A stretch of 64,000 nucleotides of DNA from Enterobacter cloacae complex sp. ECNIH7 (GTDB taxonomy: Bacteria > Pseudomonadota > Gammaproteobacteria > Enterobacterales > Enterobacteriaceae): the NCBI RefSeq assembly GCF_002208095.1, contig NZ_CP017991.1, forward strand, positions 1-64,000, written 5' to 3'. Every line of letters starts with the position of its first letter. Within the stretch, counting starts at the first letter, position 1. The position numbers were made by a program, and so were the translations under genes. Of the stretch, positions 9,303-19,348 are shown piece after piece. A model generated the notes under the pieces. The model had not been told where the DNA came from. It searched no databases and was given only the letters and a program-made list of their open reading frames with translations.

Positions 9303-12300
9303 ATGATTGAATGGATTATCCGGCGCTCTGTCGCCAACCGTTTCCTGGTCATGATGGGTGCCCTGTTTCTCAGCATCTGGGGCACATGGACGATAATTAA
9401 CACGCCGGTCGATGCGCTGCCTGACCTGTCAGATGTGCAGGTCATTATTAAAACCAGCTATCCCGGACAGGCTCCGCAGATTGTAGAAAACCAGGTCACC
9501 TATCCGCTTACCACCACCATGCTGTCCGTACCTGGCGCAAAAACTGTGCGTGGCTTTTCACAGTTCGGTGATTCGTATGTGTATGTCATTTTTGAAGACG
9601 GGACCGATCTGTACTGGGCCCGTTCGCGCGTGCTGGAATACCTGAATCAGGTTCAGGGCAAACTGCCTGCGGGTGTGAGTTCTGAAATCGGTCCGGACGC
9701 CACGGGAGTGGGCTGGATATTTGAATATGCCCTGGTCGATCGCAGCGGAAAACACGACCTTTCAGAACTGCGTTCTTTGCAGGACTGGTTTCTGAAATTT
9801 GAACTGAAGACCATCCCGAACGTGGCTGAGGTAGCCTCGGTTGGTGGCGTGGTGAAGCAGTACCAGATTCAGGTCAATCCGGTAAAACTGTCTCAGTATG
9901 GGATCAGCCTGCCCGAAGTGAAACAGGCTCTTGAATCGTCTAACCAGGAGGCCGGTGGTTCATCCGTTGAAATAGCCGAAGCGGAGTATATGGTCCGCGC
10001 CAGCGGCTATCTGCAGAGCATTGATGATTTTAATAACATCGTCCTGAAAACAGGCGAGAACGGCGTGCCGGTTTATTTGCGGGATGTTGCCCGCGTGCAG
10101 ACAGGGCCTGAAATGCGGCGTGGTATTGCCGAACTGAACGGCCAGGGGGAAGTCGCTGGCGGCGTGGTGATCCTGCGGTCGGGTAAAAACGCGCGTGACG
10201 TAATCACGGCAGTGAGGGATAAACTGGAGACACTGAAGGCCAGTCTGCCGGAAGGTGTTGAAATCGTGACCACCTACGATCGCAGCCAGTTAATCGACCG
10301 GGCGATTGATAACCTCAGTTCCAAACTTCTGGAAGAGTTTTTCGTGGTGGCCATCGTCTGTGCCCTGTTCCTGTGGCACGTACGTTCTGCCCTGGTGGCG
10401 ATTATCTCTCTGCCGCTTGGCCTGTGTATCGCCTTTATCGTCATGCACTTCCAGGGACTGAACGCCAATATCATGTCGCTGGGAGGGATAGCTATTGCCG
10501 TCGGTGCGATGGTGGATGCCGCCATTGTGATGATTGAGAATGCGCATAAACGGCTTGAGGAGTGGGATCATCGGCATCCGGGTGAGCAGATTGACAACGT
10601 CACCCGCTGGAAGGTGATTACCGACGCCTCCGTGGAAGTGGGACCCGCACTGTTTATCAGCCTGCTGATCATCACCCTGTCCTTTATACCTATCTTTACC
10701 CTGGAAGGTCAGGAAGGACGTCTGTTTGGCCCGCTGGCATTCACGAAAACGTACTCCATGGCGGGCGCGGCCGCGCTGGCCATCATTGTCATTCCGATCC
10801 TGATGGGATTCTGGATCCGGGGAAAAATTCCTGCCGAGACCAGTAACCCCCTGAACCGGGTGCTGATCAAAGCGTATCATCCATTGCTGCTGCGGGTCCT
10901 CCACTGGCCAAAAACAACCCTGCTGGTTGCGGCCTTGTCCATTTTCACCGTTGTATGGCCATTGAGTCAGGTGGGGGGGGAGTTTCTGCCGAAGATCAAT
11001 GAGGGCGACCTGCTGTATATGCCGTCAACATTGCCTGGCGTCTCTCCGGCAGAAGCTGCAGCACTCCTGCAGACGACGGACAAGTTAATCAAAAGCGTTC
11101 CTGAAGTGGCCTCTGTATTTGGCAAGACCGGTAAAGCAGAGACCGCAACGGATTCCGCACCGCTTGAAATGGTGGAAACCACGATCCAGCTCAAACCTGA
11201 GGATCAGTGGCGTCCGGGTATGACGATTGACAAGATTATTGAAGAACTCGACAAGACCGTCCGTTTACCGGGTCTGGCAAACCTGTGGGTTCCGCCAATC
11301 CGTAACCGTATTGATATGCTCTCAACCGGGATCAAAAGCCCGATAGGTATCAAGGTCTCAGGGACTGTCCTGGCCGATATTGATGCGACTGCGCAGAGTA
11401 TTGAGGCGGTAGCCAAAACCGTGCCGGGCGTGGTGTCTGCCCTGGCTGAGCGACTTGAAGGCGGGCGTTACATCGATATCGATATCAACCGGGAAAAAGC
11501 GTCCCGTTACGGTATGACTGTCGGTGATGTACAGCTGTTTGTCTCATCAGCCATCGGCGGCGCAACGGTAGGGGAAACGGTTGAAGGCGTGGCCCGCTAC
11601 CCGATTAATATTCGCTATCCGCAGGATTACCGGAACAGTCCAAATGCATTGAAACAGATGCCGATCCTGACCCCGATGAAGCAGCAGATCACGCTGGGCG
11701 ATGTCGCGGATATTAAGGTCGTTTCAGGGCCGACTATGCTGAAAACGGAAAATGCCCGTCCAGCCAGCTGGATTTACATTGACGCGCGCGGCAGGGATAT
11801 GGTGTCGGTGGTTAATGATATTAAAACGGCTATCAGTCAGAAAGTGAAACTGAGACCGGGTACCAGCGTGTCATTCTCCGGACAATTTGAACTGCTTGAG
11901 CACGCCAACAAGAAACTTAAACTGATGGTGCCGATGACGGTGATGATCATTTTCATCCTGTTGTATCTGGCGTTCCGCCGGGTTGATGAAGCGTTGTTGA
12001 TCCTGATGAGTCTGCCGTTCGCCCTGGTTGGCGGGATATGGTTCCTGTACTGGCAGGGCTTCCATATGTCAGTCGCAACCGGAACCGGGTTTATCGCCCT
12101 GGCCGGTGTGGCAGCAGAGTTTGGCGTGGTCATGCTGATGTATCTGCGTCATGCCATTGAAGCGCATCCGGAACTGTCAAACAAGGAAACGTTCACACCG
12201 GAAGGTCTTGATGAAGCCCTTTATCATGGTGCCGTGCTGCGTGTCCGGCCGAAAGCCATGACCGTGGCGGTGATCATCGCGGGTCTGCTGCCGATACTCT

Positions 12301-12449
12301 GGGGAACCGGCGCAGGTTCAGAAGTCATGAGCCGTATTGCGGCCCCCATGATTGGCGGGATGATCACAGCTCCGCTGCTGTCCCTGTTCATTATTCCTGC
12401 CGCCTATAAACTCATCTGGCTGCGCAGACATAAAAAGAGCGTGTCATAA
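9303..12449 (+). CDS. silA: SilA RND heavy-metal efflux pump
   Basis: Inner-membrane proton/Ag(I) antiporter of the HME-RND family, 1048 residues, close to CusA. It has an N-terminal membrane helix, the large periplasmic porter/docking loops, and the central transmembrane block with the RND signature [20 protein letters not shown] containing the proton-relay Asp. A second loop (about 560-870) and a C-terminal membrane block close the protein. It ends the silCFBA operon; a strong hairpin terminator follows 5 bases after the stop. Confidence 0.95.
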   Translation: MIEWIIRRSVANRFLVMMGALFLSIWGTWTIINTPVDALPDLSDVQVIIKTSYPGQAPQIVENQVTYPLTTTMLSVPGAKTVRGFSQFGDSYVYVIFEDGTDLYWARSRVLEYLNQVQGKLPAGVSSEIGPDATGVGWIFEYALVDRSGKHDLSELRSLQDWFLKFELKTIPNVAEVASVGGVVKQYQIQVNPVKLSQYGISLPEVKQALESSNQEAGGSSVEIAEAEYMVRASGYLQSIDDFNNIVLKTGENGVPVYLRDVARVQTGPEMRRGIAELNGQGEVAGGVVILRSGKNARDVITAVRDKLETLKASLPEGVEIVTTYDRSQLIDRAIDNLSSKLLEEFFVVAIVCALFLWHVRSALVAIISLPLGLCIAFIVMHFQGLNANIMSLGGIAIAVGAMVDAAIVMIENAHKRLEEWDHRHPGEQIDNVTRWKVITDASVEVGPALFISLLIITLSFIPIFTLEGQEGRLFGPLAFTKTYSMAGAAALAIIVIPILMGFWIRGKIPAETSNPLNRVLIKAYHPLLLRVLHWPKTTLLVAALSIFTVVWPLSQVGGEFLPKINEGDLLYMPSTLPGVSPAEAAALLQTTDKLIKSVPEVASVFGKTGKAETATDSAPLEMVETTIQLKPEDQWRPGMTIDKIIEELDKTVRLPGLANLWVPPIRNRIDMLSTGIKSPIGIKVSGTVLADIDATAQSIEAVAKTVPGVVSALAERLEGGRYIDIDINREKASRYGMTVGDVQLFVSSAIGGATVGETVEGVARYPINIRYPQDYRNSPNALKQMPILTPMKQQITLGDVADIKVVSGPTMLKTENARPASWIYIDARGRDMVSVVNDIKTAISQKVKLRPGTSVSFSGQFELLEHANKKLKLMVPMTVMIIFILLYLAFRRVDEALLILMSLPFALVGGIWFLYWQGFHMSVATGTGFIALAGVAAEFGVVMLMYLRHAIEAHPELSNKETFTPEGLDEALYHGAVLRVRPKAMTVAVIIAGLLPILWGTGAGSEVMSRIAAPMIGGMITAPLLSLFIIPAAYKLIWLRRHKKSVS

Positions 12450-12454
12450 CCCTG

Positions 12455-12481
12455 AAAGGACACCCCTGCGGGTGTCCTTTT
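12455..12481 (+). terminator. Intrinsic terminator after silA
   Basis: The stem AAAGGACACCC pairs with GGGTGTCCTTT around a CTGC loop and is followed by T residues. It sits 5 bases behind the silA stop and should separate silCFBA from the DUF411-silP genes. Confidence 0.85.
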
Positions 12482-12534
12482 GCATAAATTCACCCTGACG
12501 TCAGGGTTTACATCGATAACATACAGAGGTGAGT

Positions 12535-12975
12535 ATGAAAAAAATAATTTTAATGGCCCTGGCTTTTGGCCTTTCACTTCCGGCAATGGCAGGTGAAAAA
12601 GTAATAGACATGTACAAGTCTGAAAACTGTGGTTGCTGTTCCCTGTGGGGCAAGGCGATGGAAAAGGACGGGTTTGAGGTACGGACCCACGTCATGAATG
12701 ATCAGGCTCTGTCAGCCCTGAAAGAAAAATATGCTGTTCCTGCTGAGCTGAGAAGCTGTCATACCGCAGTTACTGGTAATTTGATCATTGAAGGTCATGT
12801 GCCTGCCACAACGATACATAAGGCAATGCAGTCTGATTCAGGGATTTATGGCCTTGCCACCCCCGGTATGCCTGCGGGAAGCCCGGGAATGGAGATGGGG
12901 GCCCGTAAAGAGGCTTACGATGTTATCGCATTCTCTCCGGAGGGCAGTAAAAAGATCTTCCAGCGAATCGAATAG
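12535..12975 (+). CDS. DUF411 periplasmic metal-binding protein (CopG-like)
   Basis: A 146-residue secreted protein of the DUF411 family, found between silA and silP in most sil clusters and called CopG in related copper islands. I prefer the ATG at 12535 over the GTG two codons upstream, because GAGGTG then falls at normal spacing. A signal peptide (MKKIILMALAFGLSLPAMA) precedes a thioredoxin-like fold with the cysteine motif SENCGCC near residues 31-37 and a third Cys in RSCHTAV. Family members bind copper or silver in the periplasm; the exact role is unsettled. It has no close promoter motif that I could define, but a terminator stands directly upstream, so it needs its own. Confidence 0.85.
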   Translation: MKKIILMALAFGLSLPAMAGEKVIDMYKSENCGCCSLWGKAMEKDGFEVRTHVMNDQALSALKEKYAVPAELRSCHTAVTGNLIIEGHVPATTIHKAMQSDSGIYGLATPGMPAGSPGMEMGARKEAYDVIAFSPEGSKKIFQRIE

Positions 12976-13102
12976 TCAGCGGAACGGCTGTTAACGGGAC
13001 GCCGGTAGCAGGCACTCCTGTGCCGGCGACATTCGTGGTAATCGCATCCATGACATAACCTGAATACAGAAGACGCTTCAGGTTTGCATAAGGAGAGTTA
13101 CT

Positions 13103-15544
13103 GTGAAAAATGACAATGCAGTGCAACACAACAACCAGACTGCCTCTGAACAGACATTATCCCCGGACGAGAGTCACGTATTGCATAAGGTGAGAGATCC
13201 CGTGTGCGGGATGACAATCATGCCCGATAAGGCGCACAGCAGCATTCGATACCAGGAGCATCAGCTTTATTTCTGCTCCGCCAGCTGTGAGAGCAAATTT
13301 AAAGCTCATCCCGATCATTATCTTACAGAAGATGCCAGTGAACATTCCCATCACCACCATCACCACGAGGTCATCCCTGATCAGATAAAACAGCCTCACC
13401 ACCAGGCGGAGAACGATATTTCTGAAGGTGTGTGGACATGCCCGATGCACCCGGAGATACGCCGTCGTGGTCCAGGAAGCTGTCCTGTCTGTGGAATGGC
13501 ACTGGAACCACTCGTAGCCACGGCATCCACGGGGCCGAGTGATGAACTTCGCGACATGACAAGACGCTTCTGGCTGGGGTTGTTGCTGGCGTTTCCGGTT
13601 CTGATACTCGAAATGGGATCTCATCTGTTTCCCGCCTTGAGAAATACAGTATCGCCACAGTACAACACATGGCTGCAGCTGCTTCTGGCCTCTCCTGTCG
13701 TGTTGTGGTGTGGCTGGCCATTTTTCGCCCGGGCCGGGATGTCGTTACGTAACCGTTCCCTGAATATGTTTACCCTTGTTGCTATGGGGACCGGCGTAGC
13801 CTGGGTTTACAGCGTCATTGCAACTGTCTTCCCCTCCTGGTTTCCTGCATCGTTCAGAAACATGGATGGCCTGGTGGCCGTTTATTTTGAAGCCGCGGCA
13901 GTAATTACGGTGCTTGTACTGCTGGGACAGGTTCTTGAGCTGCGGGCACGGGAACAAACCTCAGGTGCCATTACTGCGCTTCTGAACCTTGCCCCCAAAA
14001 CCGCCAGGCGGCTGGACCATGACGGTCATGAAACGGATATTAATGCGGAAGATGTCCTGCCTGGCGATAAGCTCCGCATCAGACCTGGGGAGAGTATTCC
14101 GGTCGACGGTATCGTGGTCGAAGGCACAACAACCGTTGATGAATCGATGGTGACCGGGGAGTCTATGCCGGTTACCAAAACGGAGGGTGCCCCTGTCATT
14201 GGGGGGACGATTAATCAGACAGGTAGTCTTATCATCCGTGCAGAGAAAGTCGGAGATGAAACGATGCTCTCACGAATTGTTCAGATGGTCGCTGATGCAC
14301 AGCGTTCGCGAGCCCCCATCCAGAGAATGGCTGACAGCGTTTCAGGCTGGTTTGTTCCTCTGGTGATACTTATCGCGGTTGTTGCTTTCGTGATCTGGTC
14401 TGTCTGGGGGCCCGAGCCCAGGATGGCGCACGGTCTGATTGCGGCTGTGTCGGTCCTGATTATTGCCTGTCCCTGCGCGCTGGGGCTGGCCACGCCGATG
14501 TCGATAATGGTGGGGGTGGGCAAAGGAGCCCAGGCCGGGGTGTTAATCAAAAATGCCGAAGCCCTTGAGCGTCTTGAAAAAGTGGACACGCTGGTTGTCG
14601 ACAAAACAGGCACGCTCACCGAAGGTTCGCCTACGGTGACAGGAATTATCAGTCTCAGTCCGGGTGGGGAAGCCTCTCTTTTGCGTGTAACGGCCGCAGT
14701 GGAAAAAGGCTCGCAGCATCCGCTGGGTATGGCAGTCGTCAGAGCAGCACAGGAAAAGGGGATCGCAATACCCGCAGTCACTCATTTCGATGCGCCGTCG
14801 GGTAAAGGTGTCACAGGCGATGTCGAAGGTCAACGGATTGTTATTGGTAATGAACTGGTTATGCAGGAAAACAGTATCGTTATTGATAATCAAAAGGCCG
14901 TTGCGGATACGTTGCGGATGGAAGGCGCTACCGTTATCTATGTGGCCACGGACGGGGACCTTGCAGGCCTGATAGCTATTTCGGATCCCGTGAAAGCAAC
15001 CACGCCGGATGCACTTAAAGCGTTGCGTCAGGCGGGGATCCGCATTGTTATGCTCACCGGGGATAACCAGCTAACAGCTGAAGCCGTCGCACGAAAACTG
15101 GGAATAGAGGATGTTGAAGCCGGGATTCTGCCGGATGGCAAAAAAGCAGTGATAACCCGACTGAAAGCGTCTGGTCATGTGGTTGCGATGGCCGGAGACG
15201 GTGTGAATGATGCCCCGGCGCTGGCAGCGGCTGACGTGGGTATAGCCATGGGAACGGGTACAGATGTGGCAATTGAAAGTGCCGGAGTCACCCTTCTCAA
15301 AGGCGACCTGATGATACTGAACAGGGCCCGTCATCTGTCAGAGATCACCATGAAAAATATCCGACAGAATCTGTTTTTTGCATTTATCTACAACGCACTT
15401 GGTGTGCCGGTGGCTGCAGGCCTGCTTTATCCTGTGTATGGAATACTGCTGTCGCCAGTTATTGCGGCGGCGGCCATGGCTCTTTCTTCCGTCAGCGTCA
15501 TTGTGAATGCGTTGCGTCTGAAAAGTGTCAGGCTCGGGAAATAA
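13103..15544 (+). CDS. silP: SilP Ag(I)/Cu(I)-exporting P-type ATPase
   Basis: P1B-type ATPase moving Ag(I)/Cu(I) from cytoplasm to periplasm, 813 residues. In place of CXXC heavy-metal domains it has a YHS-like region (DPVCGMTI at 33-40), a His run (82-88) and a CPMHPEI...SCPVCGM metal-binding segment (113-132). Catalytic features are the membrane CPC motif at about 456-458, the phosphorylation site DKTGT near 500, and MLTGDN and GDGVNDAPAL in the hinge. The start is GTG at 13103, supported by AAGGAG eight bases upstream. A small DUF2933 gene follows 40 bases later. Confidence 0.95.
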   Translation: MKNDNAVQHNNQTASEQTLSPDESHVLHKVRDPVCGMTIMPDKAHSSIRYQEHQLYFCSASCESKFKAHPDHYLTEDASEHSHHHHHHEVIPDQIKQPHHQAENDISEGVWTCPMHPEIRRRGPGSCPVCGMALEPLVATASTGPSDELRDMTRRFWLGLLLAFPVLILEMGSHLFPALRNTVSPQYNTWLQLLLASPVVLWCGWPFFARAGMSLRNRSLNMFTLVAMGTGVAWVYSVIATVFPSWFPASFRNMDGLVAVYFEAAAVITVLVLLGQVLELRAREQTSGAITALLNLAPKTARRLDHDGHETDINAEDVLPGDKLRIRPGESIPVDGIVVEGTTTVDESMVTGESMPVTKTEGAPVIGGTINQTGSLIIRAEKVGDETMLSRIVQMVADAQRSRAPIQRMADSVSGWFVPLVILIAVVAFVIWSVWGPEPRMAHGLIAAVSVLIIACPCALGLATPMSIMVGVGKGAQAGVLIKNAEALERLEKVDTLVVDKTGTLTEGSPTVTGIISLSPGGEASLLRVTAAVEKGSQHPLGMAVVRAAQEKGIAIPAVTHFDAPSGKGVTGDVEGQRIVIGNELVMQENSIVIDNQKAVADTLRMEGATVIYVATDGDLAGLIAISDPVKATTPDALKALRQAGIRIVMLTGDNQLTAEAVARKLGIEDVEAGILPDGKKAVITRLKASGHVVAMAGDGVNDAPALAAADVGIAMGTGTDVAIESAGVTLLKGDLMILNRARHLSEITMKNIRQNLFFAFIYNALGVPVAAGLLYPVYGILLSPVIAAAAMALSSVSVIVNALRLKSVRLGK

Positions 15545-15584
15545 CACTGAGTGAAGGGTCTGTTATGAACAGAAGGAGTCCAGT

Positions 15585-15782
15585 ATGAAAAGTACCACCT
15601 ATGCGCTTATTGCTGTCGCCGCGATCGCGGCATTTGCCCTCCTGCGAGAACACTGGTCACATGTGGCAGGTTACTGGCCATATCTGTTATTGCTGGTCTG
15701 CCCGCTAATGCATCTTTTCCACGGCCACGGAGGGCATGGGGATCACCAACATCACGGAAGTGAAAACGATAAAAAAAATTAA
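15585..15782 (+). CDS. DUF2933 small His-rich membrane protein
   Basis: A 65-residue protein with a clear AAGGAG-type binding site. It has one or two hydrophobic segments (about 6-20 and 31-45) and a C-terminal histidine-rich tail (HLFHGHGGHGDHQHHG). Proteins of this type (DUF2933) commonly follow silP or copper ATPase genes. The His tail suggests metal contact at the membrane, possibly with SilP, but no function is established. It is the last gene before the convergent pcoG-type gene. Confidence 0.8.
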   Translation: MKSTTYALIAVAAIAAFALLREHWSHVAGYWPYLLLLVCPLMHLFHGHGGHGDHQHHGSENDKKN

Positions 15783-15789
15783 TCCGGCA

Positions 15790-15814
15790 AACGGGGCCGC
15801 GTCGCGGTCCCGTT
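15790..15814. terminator. Hairpin between convergent genes
   Basis: AACGGGGCCGCG and CGCGGTCCCGTT form an almost perfect inverted repeat in the 33-base gap between two convergent stops. It could end transcription from either side, although neither side has a long T-run. Confidence 0.4.
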
Positions 15815-15815
15815 A

Positions 15816-16553
15816 TCAGTCCAGGTATCGTTCGTAGTCTCTGGCATGCGCAAAGGCATGCTGTTCGAGTTTGTTATCAGCGGGTGCCGATGCCCGGAAC
15901 GCCAGTGAATTAACAGGATTGTTATTGATGACCAGCTCGTAATGTAAATGAGGACCGGATGAACGTCCGCTGTTACCGGATAACGCAATAGCACCTCCCC
16001 GGGTAACTCTGGCCCCTTTAGTAACGAGTATTTTATTGAGGTGGAGATAGCGAGTTTTAACACCGGCTTTTCCCGTTACTTCAACAAAATATCCCATGGT
16101 ACTGTTGTATTCGGCCCGGGTGATTTTTCCGTCGATGACGCTGACTATTTTCGTGTTCATGGGCATGGAATAATCAATGCCATTATGGGGACTCACTTTT
16201 CCCGATACCGGGTTAAGTCTTGCAGGATTGAAAGGTGAACTGAGTCTTGCTGTGGCTGGTAACGGATAATCGAGACTGCCTTTCCCGGAAGTATCGGAAA
16301 GATTATAGAACTTTTTGTCTGATATACGATACGCCGTGTAATTAAATGAGCCGGACGTAAATTTATAAGCCACTACACGTGATTTTCCCGCTTTCTTTTG
16401 CAGTACGAGTTTTAATGATTCATTTTTTTTCAAATGCCGAAGATTAAAGCGGGAAGGCAAAGAGCGCTGAAGGATAGCGATCTCGTTCGATTCCAGCCCC
16501 GAGCGGGTGGCTGAAAGGTAAGCATTTTCTTTTACGACATCGGTAGAATACAT
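15816..16553 (-). CDS. pcoG: M23/LytM metallopeptidase (PcoG-type)
   Basis: A 245-residue peptidoglycan peptidase-like protein found at this place in sil-pco clusters. An N-terminal OapA/LysM-like region is followed by the M23 domain, with zinc ligands in SPHNGIDYSMP (His and Asp, about 141-151) and the closing GPHLHYELVINNNPVN (about 208-223). The usual family has a signal peptide or membrane anchor. Here the frame starts at 16553 with no such segment, has no clear ribosome binding site, and an in-frame TAA stands immediately before the ATG with 21 more open codons above it. The N-terminus may therefore be lost or mis-read. Its link to copper resistance is by location only. Confidence 0.75.
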   Translation of the reverse strand: MYSTDVVKENAYLSATRSGLESNEIAILQRSLPSRFNLRHLKKNESLKLVLQKKAGKSRVVAYKFTSGSFNYTAYRISDKKFYNLSDTSGKGSLDYPLPATARLSSPFNPARLNPVSGKVSPHNGIDYSMPMNTKIVSVIDGKITRAEYNSTMGYFVEVTGKAGVKTRYLHLNKILVTKGARVTRGGAIALSGNSGRSSGPHLHYELVINNNPVNSLAFRASAPADNKLEQHAFAHARDYERYLD

Positions 16554-16645
16554 TTACTGGAATTCGCCGTTAGCATGAACACTGCGGCGTATGCTAGGGG
16601 TTTTCAGGAGGAGTGTCATCTGCCAGTTAATCGGGAGCACCGTTG

Positions 16646-16732
16646 ATGGTCGTCATTTTTGTAACATATCTTGTTTCCCGTTTGCTCCTGAAGCTCTGGG
16701 AAGTGTATGACCAGCCCGGCGGTGATGATTAA
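16646..16732 (+). CDS. Possible 28-residue membrane microprotein
   Basis: A short frame starting with MVVIFVTYLVSRLLLKLWEV and ending in DQPGGDD. It has a GGGAG ribosome binding site 8 bases before the ATG and would form a single amphipathic or membrane-spanning helix with an acidic tail. It lies in the 288-base interval between the divergently placed pcoG-type and PcoE-like genes, on the opposite strand to both. No family is recognised, and coding is not proven. The remainder of the interval shows nothing clear. Confidence 0.35.
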   Translation: MVVIFVTYLVSRLLLKLWEVYDQPGGDD

Positions 16733-16841
16733 CGGGTCTGAAACAGGTTACGGCAGAGCAATATGAAGCTCATGTCCTGCGACGTAACCCGTCAGTGAAA
16801 CCCTGCTGCGCACCTGACGCTAAGCACTAACCCACCTGCCT

Positions 16842-17291
16842 TTACCTGGACGAATCCAGCCCACGAAGCTTTCTTGCCTGCGTCTGATGAGCTTCCGCAG
16901 CGGCATTATTGACCTGCTCATGCACGAGGGCGGCTTTCTCTCCGGCATTCAGTTCGTTAAAAGAAGAAGATGATGTCTCTGAATTTGCGTCACTCCCGGA
17001 CAGCATTTTTTTATGTTCCTCAATCATTTTTTGATGTGCATAGGACGCGCTGTTGTTCATAAATGAATGCGCAACAATGGCCCTTTCATGTTCATTCATT
17101 TCAGAGAATGATGGCGTGCTCTTTTTATTAATCCTGCCCGGCAAGTTTTCATGCGTCGAGGAATTAACATGACTGACGGCTGAGGCATTGTTCACGAATC
17201 GATGTGCTTCATGGGCAATATCACTGGACTTGGCAAAAACTGCCCCACAAAATAAAGCTGTAAACGCAGTGGTAGTGATTAATATATTCAT
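16842..17291 (-). CDS. SilE/PcoE-family periplasmic metal-binding protein (third paralogue)
   Basis: A 149-residue protein with an AAGAAGG binding site and signal peptide (MNILITTTAFTALFCGAVFA). It contains the same repeated unit as SilE and PcoE: FSEMNEHERAIVAHSFMNN followed by AHQKMIEEHKKML, and a second weaker copy (ELNAGEKAALVHEQVNNAA). It has fewer Met and more Ser/Thr than SilE, so its metal capacity may differ. It is divergent from pcoA and shares the intergenic region that holds the PcoR-type dyad (17392-17409), 101 bases from its start, so copper induction through PcoR is likely. Probably a periplasmic Cu/Ag buffer. Confidence 0.8.
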   Translation of the reverse strand: MNILITTTAFTALFCGAVFAKSSDIAHEAHRFVNNASAVSHVNSSTHENLPGRINKKSTPSFSEMNEHERAIVAHSFMNNSASYAHQKMIEEHKKMLSGSDANSETSSSSFNELNAGEKAALVHEQVNNAAAEAHQTQARKLRGLDSSR

Positions 17292-17391
17292 GTGTGATTA
17301 CCTTCTTAGGTACATAAAAGATGTCATCACGATCATATATAAAAATAATCAATCTGTGGTGAAGATGACGTAAATGTAATACAGCTACGTA

Positions 17392-17409
17392 CATTACACG
17401 ATTGTAATG
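17392..17409. promoter_or_regulatory. PcoR-type copper box between pcoA and the PcoE-like gene
   Basis: A perfect dyad CATTACA-CGAT-TGTAATG. Its architecture equals the SilR boxes (7-base arms, 4-base centre), but the core is TTACA/TGTAA instead of TGACA/TGTCA. This resembles the cop box of PcoR/CopR regulators as I remember it. It lies 117 bases before pcoA and 101 bases before the divergent paralogue, so one site may serve both. Confidence 0.7.
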
Positions 17410-17525
17410 AATTTGTTTCTTAAGGTGTGCTAGCTTCATTTCATTGTAAGAGGATGAACCAGAAATTTAATTTAAATCGGTTCTCGAACTTTGTCAGTAA
17501 CCATACTTTAAATAAGGGAACGCGC

Positions 17526-19343
17526 ATGCTGTTGAAAACGTCTCGACGAACTTTCCTGAAGGGATTAACCCTCTCTGGCGTAGCCGGAAGTCTTGGCGTA
17601 TGGAGTTTCAATGCGCGTTCCAGTCTGAGCCTGCCAGTTGCCGCATCCCTGCAGGGTACTCAGTTTGACCTGACCATTGGTGAAACGGCCGTCAATATCA
17701 CTGGCAGTGAGCGTCAGGCCAAAACAATCAATGGAGGCCTGCCGGGGCCCGTTCTTCGCTGGAAAGAAGGTGACACCATTACCCTGAAGGTCAAGAACCG
17801 TCTTAATGAACAGACGTCCATTCACTGGCACGGCATTATTCTTCCAGCCAATATGGATGGTGTTCCGGGGCTGAGTTTTAGGGGCATAGAGCCTGATGAT
17901 ACCTACGTTTACACCTTTAAGGTTAAGCAGAACGGGACTTACTGGTACCACAGCCATTCCGGTCTGCAGGAACAGGAGGGGGTATACGGTGCCATTATCA
18001 TCGATGCCAGGGAGCCGGAACCGTTTGCTTACGATCGTGAGCACGTGGTCATGTTGTCTGACTGGACCGATGAAAATCCTCACAGTCTTCTGAAAAAATT
18101 AAAAAAACAGTCGGATTACTACAATTTCAATAAACCAACCATTGGCTCTTTTTTCCGCGACGTGAATACCAGGGGGCTGTCAGCCACTATTGCCGATCGG
18201 AAAATGTGGGCTGAAATGAAAATGAATCCGACTGACCTCGCGGATGTCAGTGGCTACACCTACACCTATCTCATGAACGGTCAGGCCCCGCTGAAAAACT
18301 GGACCGGGCTGTTCCGTCCCGGTGAAAAGATACGCTTACGGTTTATCAACGGTTCGGCAATGACCTATTTCGATATCCGCATCCCCGGGCTGAAAATGAC
18401 GGTCGTGGCTGCAGATGGCCAGTATGTAAACCCGGTTACCGTTGACGAATTCAGGATTGCCGTTGCCGAAACCTATGATGTCATTGTGGAGCCTCAGGGT
18501 GAGGCCTATACCATCTTCGCACAATCCATGGACAGGACCGGCTACGCTCGGGGGACACTGGCCACGAGAGAGGGGTTAAGTGCTGCCGTTCCCGCCCTGG
18601 ATCCACGTCCTCTGTTGACCATGGAAGATATGGGTATGGGAGGAATGGGGCATGATATGGCAGGAATGGACCACAGCCAGATGGGGGGCATGAATAACAG
18701 CGGAGAGATGATGTCTATGGACGGTGCTGAGCTTGCGGATAGCGGGACATCCTCCGCACCCATGGATCACAGCAGCATGACTGGTATGGATCATTCCCAG
18801 ATGGCCGGAATGCCGGGTATGCAAAGTCATCCTGCGTCAGAAACGGGTAACCCACTGGTTGATATGCAGGCGATGAGCGTCTCTCCGAAATTAAACGATC
18901 CGGGTATCGGTCTTCGAAATAACGGAAGAAAGGTTCTCACGTACGCGGATTTGAAAAGCCGCTTTGAGGATCCTGACGGACGTGAACCTGGCCGCACCAT
19001 AGAACTGCATTTAACCGGTCACATGGAAAAGTTTGCCTGGTCATTTAACGGAATCAAGTTTTCAGATGCCGCACCGGTGCTGCTGAAATACGGTGAGCGA
19101 CTCAGGATCACTCTGGTCAACGATACCATGATGACTCACCCCATTCACCTGCATGGTATGTGGAGCGATCTGGAAGATGAAAACGGTAATTTCATGGTTC
19201 GTAAACACACAATAGATATTCCCCCTGGTACAAAACGCAGTTACAGAGTGACAGCAGATGCGCTTGGCCGCTGGGCGTATCACTGCCATTTGCTCTATCA
19301 CATGGAAATGGGAATGTTTCGTGAAGTCCGGGTGGAGGAATGA
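17526..19343 (+). CDS. pcoA: PcoA multicopper oxidase
   Basis: Periplasmic multicopper oxidase, thought to oxidise Cu(I) and bound catechols. The start at 17526 (AAGGGA upstream) gives 605 residues, the known PcoA length, and a Tat signal beginning [13 protein letters not shown]. Copper ligands are in [27 protein letters not shown] and [12 protein letters not shown], the type 1/2/3 sites. A Met-rich loop (about 364-440, [18 protein letters not shown] and similar repeats) binds extra copper. The upstream in-frame extension to 17427 overlaps the promoter and is rejected. First gene of pcoABCDRS. Confidence 0.95.
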   Translation: MLLKTSRRTFLKGLTLSGVAGSLGVWSFNARSSLSLPVAASLQGTQFDLTIGETAVNITGSERQAKTINGGLPGPVLRWKEGDTITLKVKNRLNEQTSIHWHGIILPANMDGVPGLSFRGIEPDDTYVYTFKVKQNGTYWYHSHSGLQEQEGVYGAIIIDAREPEPFAYDREHVVMLSDWTDENPHSLLKKLKKQSDYYNFNKPTIGSFFRDVNTRGLSATIADRKMWAEMKMNPTDLADVSGYTYTYLMNGQAPLKNWTGLFRPGEKIRLRFINGSAMTYFDIRIPGLKMTVVAADGQYVNPVTVDEFRIAVAETYDVIVEPQGEAYTIFAQSMDRTGYARGTLATREGLSAAVPALDPRPLLTMEDMGMGGMGHDMAGMDHSQMGGMNNSGEMMSMDGAELADSGTSSAPMDHSSMTGMDHSQMAGMPGMQSHPASETGNPLVDMQAMSVSPKLNDPGIGLRNNGRKVLTYADLKSRFEDPDGREPGRTIELHLTGHMEKFAWSFNGIKFSDAAPVLLKYGERLRITLVNDTMMTHPIHLHGMWSDLEDENGNFMVRKHTIDIPPGTKRSYRVTADALGRWAYHCHLLYHMEMGMFREVRVEE

Positions 19344-19348
19344 TGCGA

